From the NCBI GenBank assembly GCA_903813345.2, contig CAIIXF020000004.1:5043525-5107524 (forward strand): DNA of 64,000 nucleotides, given 5' to 3'. The translations under genes were made by a program, and so were the position numbers. Under the pieces are notes generated by a model. The model was not told the DNA's origin. It was given only the letters and a program-made list of their open reading frames with translations, and searched no databases. Every line of letters begins with the position of its first letter. Position 1 is the first letter of the stretch. The stretch comes from Owenia fusiformis. Lineage: Eukaryota; Annelida; Polychaeta; Sabellida; Oweniidae. Of this stretch, positions 58,020-64,000 are shown in pieces.

Positions 58020-61000
58020 ATGTTAGTCTACATTCTTCTAGGCTGTTTTGCTTTTTTGGTGTATGTCTTTATCAAAAAATACACGGATGGGAAATCAAAG
58101 ATTATCGCAAAGATCCCAGGACCTAAAGGAATACCAATATTTGGGAATGCACTTCAAGTTGACCTGGAACGTATTCACAAAGATTTACTAAAATGGACTG
58201 AGGAGTATGGGCCGATCTTTAAGTTGAATTTTGCCGGGGAATTGATAGTTGTACTTAACAGCTTTGATGCCATCTACGAAGCTCTTGTCACAAAATCAGC
58301 AGATTTTGCAGGTCAGTTCACCATTATACCACCTATTGATGTTTCAAATAGTACCTTTTATTCAAATTCACAATTGTAAACGGAGGTATGCAATCAATGC
58401 TCGACGACAGTCCAATCCTAGATAATGTTTTGCATTGTTTGCAAAACAAAAATGTTTTGGAACGTATGTATATAACACAATCTTACTAACTCAACTATCA
58501 GGAGACATAGGATATGTTTAGAGGGGTTGTATCATACAATATGAAACAAGTCTCATCCCCTCGGCCCTCTTAGTAATCTGCTTCCATATTATCCCACGCC
58601 AAAGTAAGCATTAAATATACATCGGATCTTGTGGATTCAATTCGTATGAATTAGATCGGGAATTTTTGAAAATCATTCATATAGAACCGTTTAAGGTGCC
58701 ATGATACTTAACAGGAAATGACAAAACAGTAAATGACAAAAAAATCTTGCATTTTTAGACATTTTTTGATCAAAGATAACAGAGTTCTGTTTTGACCTCC
58801 AGACAATTTAATTATTTCCACACATCATTTACATGACCAGGATCACAATGTGCATGGTCAGAATGACCCTAAGCATGATGAAATAATCTTTTCAGCCCTT
58901 TGAAAATGTGACTGAAAAGTAGGAACTAGGGAAGGTCACTGAACAGAATCCTATGAATTTTTCAGAGAATGTGCCCAGTATAATGCTATAACTGATACAA
59001 TCTTTGAAATTTTAGAAAATTGTCTTAAACAAAAATGGCGGTCATAAAAAGGAAAATAGATTGCTTTTCAAATCAGTTTTTCATTTTTTCTTTTTCTATG
59101 AATGATATCAAATTTTCAAAGATTGTATCATTTAGAGCAATATATTGGGCACATTTCCTGAAAAATTCGAAAGATTCTGTTCAGTGATCTTTCCTACCTC
59201 CTACTTTTAGTTATTTTTCAGTAAAATATTCAGAGGGCTGAATAGGTTATTACATAATTTTTATGATCATTCTGACCATGGACATTGTGATCCTGGACCT
59301 GCAAATGGTATGTGGAACTAGTTAAATTGACTGGAGGTCAAAACAGAACTCTGTTTGTTCAAAACATGTCTCAAAATGCAAAAGTTTTTGTCACTTCCTG
59401 TTTTGTCATTTCCTGTTAAGTATCATGGCACCTTCCCCATGATCTCTTTACTTTTATGTTTACGATAGCTAGTTCAAAAGAATAAAACTGCATTATTTTT
59501 GGGTGGCTGCTCTTATACCTACCAATAATGTGCAATGCTGTTTGCTTACTTTCAAAGGCATAGGTCTCGCATCCTTGTAGAGGTTGACACATAAAGAAAC
59601 TTTTTCATATGAAGGAATGGTGTGTGGAAAGAGGGTTATTACATGAAATAGTGTGGTATACCTAGAATAATAAAATTGTTGACATTTTTCCGTCTAGACA
59701 TACTCTCCTATAAAACTGTTTATGGTTTCTACAGTATATGTCATTGATGCTATGTTAGTCTGACAGGCAGTGAGTAACACTGGCGGATCCAGAATCTAAC
59801 AAGCTAAGGGGGTCCCAAATTTTGGGTCAGGAAAAATATCGGGGCCCTAAAACCAAAACTTGGGCCTGAAGTTTTGATAATTTGGCCTAAAAATCCTCCA
59901 AAGGCCCATTTTTCTGAGGCCCAAAAACTTTTGGGCCCAAAAATCTTTGGGGCCATAAAAAATTGTCTCGATGTTTACATATTTATTTGCTTTTTCGACT
60001 CTTTACGCGCTAGGAACAGTTGGAATGCATGTTTTGTAAGGTCCAACTGAATATCGAATGAACTGATACAAAATCAAGTCCTTATAAGAAGTGATTGCCA
60101 GATGTACATCGCACAGGGTGACACAAAATACCATTCACTAAATGTAGAACCTTTTTCTCAATAATAAAAGAATCTTCGTGATTTTTTGTGTAGTAAGTTT
60201 AAGTGGTAGAAAGATTTTTGTACTTGTATAGCATCAACAACTCTGAGATTAAGAGGTATCACATTTCCCGTCCAGGTGTGCTCATGGTGAAATTGTCAAA
60301 AAAATGTTCAAAAAAACAATTTTCTGAAATTAGGATTTCTGTCTTAACCATTATTTGAGTCATTGCCGGATTGCTCTCATATATATTATTATCAATACCC
60401 ATTTTCACTCGATGAACTGACTCGCTTACTGGGTTAATGTTAAGAAGATATTTCTTAATTTCCAAGCTGTTGATGCTATGCAAGTATACCAATTTTTCTG
60501 ATATTAAATACTTTACTCTACTCTACTCATAAAAGATCATGAAAATTGGTTTATTATTGAGAAGTTATTCCAAAATTAGTGGTTGGCATTTTTGTCTCAC
60601 AAAACGATATGCATATTGATGCCCTGGTCCCATGCGCTCCGATTTTCCATACTGGCGGCCAGCGGATGAGTATTTTGTTCAAAATTGCATTCAGTTTTGA
60701 ACAAAATACTCATCAGCCTGGCGCCGGTGTTGAAGATGGGAGAAAATCTGGCCACGGCATAATTAAAGAATCGACGAGTATAGAAATAGGGTTATATTGT
60801 GATTATGTTTTCACTTGACTATTTTAGGTAGTTCTAGAGTATTTCAAACTAATTTTTGTTTCTCTAGGTCGAGCAAATGATACCTTCAGAGTTCAAGCAC
60901 TAGCAGAAGGCGCCGACGTCCTTTTTCAGGACTACACAGACAAAGTTAAATACATGAAGAAACTAATGCTCCAAGGACTCAAGATGTACGGCGAGGAACG

Positions 61001-64000
61001 TTCGAATATAGTCAAGATCACCCAAAGTGAAGTCAACTTGTGTATGGATAAATTTGCCGCTAAAAACAACGAGCCGTTCTATTATGACGACGCTGTTGAA
61101 ACGATGATTTTGAAAATCCTTGCAGAAGTAGTAAGTCGCCAGCTTTCTTCCAAAATGATTTCTTATTTGATTCATTATAAAAAGTGCATACATTTTACGT
61201 CATTTTTGGAAGGGAATGCGTAGAATAAGCTATTATAAATAGATCATAGATAATCTAATAAGGCGACGGGAGTGTTAATATTAATACATTATTATTTCAA
61301 ACAAAGACAGTAGCATTATGATCCTCTTGTAATAATAATAATTTATATCGTCCTCACTGGCGGATCCAGGGGTCATGCTGCTAGGGTTGTCCCTGAAAAA
61401 AATTATGGTCCCAAGACTTTTGTTGGGACTCAAAAATGGGTCTTTTGGCCATAATTTGGGCCTTTTTAGGCCAAATTATCCAAAGAGGGGCTTAATTTTT
61501 CAAAAGTTTGGTCCAATATTTGGTTTCAGGGTCTTCAGCGCAAGCACGTACATTTTTCGTGACTTTCCTGTGGACCCCCTCCTTGTTAGCTTCTGGATCC
61601 GCCAGTAGTCCTGACCGAACCATAACAATTGGATAATAGTTCTTAGTTTCACGAGAAGGTGAATAAACTAATTGACTGATAAAACAGAAATTTAGTTTTT
61701 ATATTATTAGATAGCTGGAGTTCAGTTTAAGGACGAGCACCCTTACATCAAACTAATTGCTGAGAGGCAAGCTAAGGCTGGAAGAGTAATGTCAGCAGGC
61801 AATGGAGTAGAACTTGACATGTTTCCATGGCTACGCTTTTTCGGAAATCAAAACTATAAAATACTGACGGAGGTGTGTAGAACAAGAAACATTGTTTTGG
61901 CGGATATGCGGAAAGAATGTGAGGTAATAATGAAATTGATATTTGATAATTTATTTATTCATTCATTTATTTATTTATTTAGCCTCCAATACTGAAGAAT
62001 AGTTTGACAATTAAAACAATCTTACACTATACCTTATGCTAATTAGACAATTACAATATCATGAATTATACATGTATACATGAGCAAAATTTAGACCCAA
62101 AATAACAATGGATACATTGGTAAATCAGCCAAAAAATCTTCTTTGGTACATAATTGAGACATTCTTACATGAAATAATCAAAATATTATCCCAATTTTTC
62201 ATTGGAAACCCCATGCCTAAAATAATGTTATATAAAACCTCACATGAAAGTTTCTTAAATGTAAGATTTTCCTTAATCAAATTTTCAATCATAATCTTTC
62301 TGATATCAACATAATTATCACAACCCATAATAAAATGATAAAGAATATCCAGGTGCTTAAGGGAAAAGACGAAAAAAGTTAACCAAACACAGTTAAGAAA
62401 ATGAAACATCTAAGAAATATTTGATTTGTAACATTGTATACCTTACAGTGCTGATCCAGGACACAATTGTATTCTTTACTATACATTTTGATTTTTGCAA
62501 ACTTCAATTTCTTCAACATTCGATACATTATTTACCATAAATAAAGTTTTTTTATCGTACATACCATCTTTTCCCAAACTTTACGACATGAATTTTTAGA
62601 ATTTTCACCCTCTTTATAGACAATATAATAAACACGATTATTCATTATTTATTAATTCTTCACCATCCATTACACTATGTACAGTGCATTACATTCTTCA
62701 CCATCCATTACACTATGTACAGTGCATTACATTCTTCACCATCCATTACACAATGTACATTGCATTACATTCTTCACCATCCATTATAATATGTACAGTG
62801 CATTACATGCTTCACCACACATTACTTCTCTACAGTCGGATGAAGTGTAAGTCACTCGTTATTTCTTGTGACTGAAATTCCCTACAAACGAGGACTATTA
62901 CGCGCGTACATACCGATCAACTGAACATAAAACTACGCGAGAATTTTTTCCTAGCTCACTCCAGTCACCATTTATTTCACCTAACATCACTTAATCTCAA
63001 ATAATTTCATATAAATGTATTTATTATTCGTGTTTATTGATAAATGCGTGTCCTTTAAAGTGCTTAAGTTAGAGCAAATTGCTCGCGTAGTTTTATCTTC
63101 AATTGATCGCCCGTAGTAATGCATTACGTTTTGTTTTAATTTTAAACCCTTTGTTGGTCAATTAGATAAAAACAGTATACTAAGTTATTTTTACCACTCA
63201 ACATCATCAAAGCTATGTTATAAATCGTGCCACATTATCCCTCCGTTCTCAGAGATCAATGGGCCTCCCAAGGTCGGATCATATATCATTGAAAACTTCT
63301 TGCATATATGCCAAGATAGTGACATAACCTCTAATTACAATCTTTACGACATTTTACACTCTTAACCATATATTACATTATTGACCATGCGTTGCGTAAT
63401 ATTCTTTACCACAGTAATTCTGACCTATACTTAACACTCGTATTATAAATAATATTCTCTATATCGAGCATAGTATTCATTACACTGTCATGTATATTTT
63501 GTATTTTGCCCCATGTGTATTTTGAGTGTGAAGTAATATTGTGTATGTTCGGAATGCCTTTAACTTTATCCTGTAAAAAATCTTATTTAACATTACTGAG
63601 AATTGAAAAAGTCATCAGGACAAAACAGGGGATGAATTATTCCGTCCCGCCTACTAAGTACTTAATTCTAAAATATTGTAGAAATCCATTGAATCCAACC
63701 ACAGCGTCATGGGAGTATTAATAAAAGCCCAAAGAGACCCCTTGACACCGCACCAAATATCAGATTCTAACATCATGATGGTGTCGGTGAATCTTATTGG
63801 TGCGGGATTTACCACGACAAAAGGCACAATCTCTGGGTTATTTCTGCTACTAATGAGACATCCAGATATACAGGCAAAGCTTCAAGAAGAGGTAGACCAA
63901 ATTGTCGGTAAAGACCGGAATCCGAGTGTTGACGATAAAGAAAACATGCCGTACCTTCAAGCGACGCTTATCGAAGTGTTACGTTATTTGACGCATGTGC
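58020..64000 (+). CDS. Cytochrome P450 gene D, CYP2-clan type, truncated by the window end
   Basis: Exons: 58020-58311, 60868-61130, 61711-61923 and 63682 to the window edge (319 of about 390 nt of exon 4). All junctions follow GT/AG and the frame is open throughout. ATG 58020 is chosen because MLVYILLGCFAF aligns with B; an in-frame ATG at 57948 would add 24 residues in front of the membrane anchor and is not conserved. Features match B: hinge KIPGPKGIPIFGN, helix-C VKYMK in place of WxxxR, helix-I AGFTTT in place of AGx(D/E)TT, helix-K EVLR near the edge. Exons 5 and 6 with PERW and the heme Cys should lie to the right. It is the closest paralogue of B: introns 1-3 align between them. Probably a working ER monooxygenase; substrate unknown. 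Confidence 0.85.
58695..59432. mobile_element. Foldback element with ~330-bp arms, gene D intron 1
   Basis: GGTGCCATGATACTTAACAG at the left is inverse to CTGTTAAGTATCATGGCACC at the right, and the two arms pair almost to the centre (for example CAGAGTTCTGTTTTGACCTCC against its inverse). Gene B intron 1 lacks it: TTTAACCAATGATCTC near 24064 is the uninterrupted site. No coding capacity. Confidence 0.88.
59433..60618 (+). repeat. Gene D intron 1 segment shared with B
   Basis: It continues the B/D intron alignment. It includes a hAT-like end (CACTGGCGGATCCAGAATCT at 59778) and, near 60485, GCAAGTATACCAAT, the empty site of the LTR element. It lacks the ~3-kb insert present in B at 24620-27900. 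Confidence 0.75.
60619..60762. mobile_element. Foldback MITE, family 1, gene D intron 1
   Basis: GATGAGTATTTTGTTCAAAA pairs with TTGAACAAAATACTCATC; the outer parts GATGCCCTGGTCCCAT and GGCCACGGCAT are only loosely inverse. Paralogue of the B copy at 38731-38790. Confidence 0.75.
61355..61607. mobile_element. hAT-like MITE, gene D intron 2
   Basis: Ends CACTGGCGGATCCAGG and TTCTGGATCCGCCAGTA, flanked by GTCCT (61350-61354 and 61608-61612). Same position as 40238-40485 in gene B. Confidence 0.65.
61946..62350 (-). mobile_element. Minus-strand LINE fragment, gene D intron 3
   Basis: Gene B intron 3 is uninterrupted here (TTGATATTTGAACCAGGTGC near 40821). The insert begins on the + strand with TTTATTTATTCATTCATTTA, the reverse of an A-rich (TAAA)n tail. 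On the minus strand a frame reads HLDILYHFIMGCDNYVDIRK...VLYNIILG, resembling the (H)F(L)xxCxxYxxIR end of non-LTR polyproteins, though the knuckle cysteines are mostly lost. 5'-truncated. Confidence 0.65.
62656..62830. repeat. Minisatellite, 38-bp unit, about 4.5 copies
   Basis: TTCTTCACCATCCATTACAC recurs at 62656, 62694, 62732 and 62770 with a constant 38-bp step; each unit includes ATGTACAGTGCATTACA. Gene B intron 3 has no array at the matching place (about 41090), so it expanded after the duplication. Confidence 0.9.
62860..63110. repeat. Inverted-repeat insertion in gene D intron 3
   Basis: CGATCAACTGAACATAAAAC plus TACGCGAG (62914-62941) is inverse to CTCGCGTAG plus TTTTATCTTCAATTGATCG (63082-63109). 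Gene B has only the right arm (about 41145-41173), so D gained about 220 bp including an inverted copy of an existing sequence. Confidence 0.6.

Overview
The window is a piece of an animal nuclear genome. It is AT-rich and intron-rich, has no operons, and is crowded with transposons of many classes. The only host genes I recognise are tandem cytochrome P450 genes of CYP2-clan type (the CYP1/CYP2/CYP17-like branch). The mix of elements (piggyBac-type and other TTAA elements, mariner, 5'-truncated non-LTR elements, an R2/NeSL-like fragment, a Ty3/Gypsy-class LTR element, many foldback MITEs) suggests a marine invertebrate, either a lophotrochozoan or an invertebrate deuterostome. I cannot name the species.

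Layout: four P450 copies lie on the + strand, all with the same six-exon plan (about 292, 263, 213, 390, 122 and 211 nt, constant phases). Gene A (2237-16158) has all exons but a 1-nt deletion in exon 4. Gene B (23470-42997) is complete and open (495 aa). Copy C (43501-45670) is a clear pseudogene. Gene D (58020 to the window end) is open as far as exon 4, where the window stops. The A-B intergenic region matches the C-D intergenic region, and B and D share upstream sequence and introns. The cluster therefore looks like a duplicated two-gene block, [A,B][C,D], later inflated by insertions.

Insertions: the B and D duplicates act as each other's empty sites, so several insertions can be dated and bounded. 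B intron 1 holds a 10.2-kb LTR element (28450-38624) with two 2647-bp, almost identical LTRs, a tRNA-Leu-type primer-binding site, a 1050-aa Gag with two CCHC knuckles, a polypurine tract and no pol. It is flanked by a 4-bp duplication. Gene A intron 5 holds a mariner relic inside a foldback element and a 5-kb TTAA-flanked element full of A/C-rich tandem repeats. The intergenic regions hold two CAGT-ended elements with 3-bp target duplications; one carries a ~240-bp satellite array. Several smaller TIR and foldback elements and four non-LTR fragments complete the picture.

The P450s are predicted ER-anchored monooxygenases. They keep the heme-Cys, ExxR and PERW motifs, but the helix-C WxxxR and the acidic residue of the helix-I AGx(D/E)T motif are replaced in every copy where those positions can be read. 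That is the most interesting host-gene observation. The gag-only, very-long-LTR element is the most interesting mobile one.
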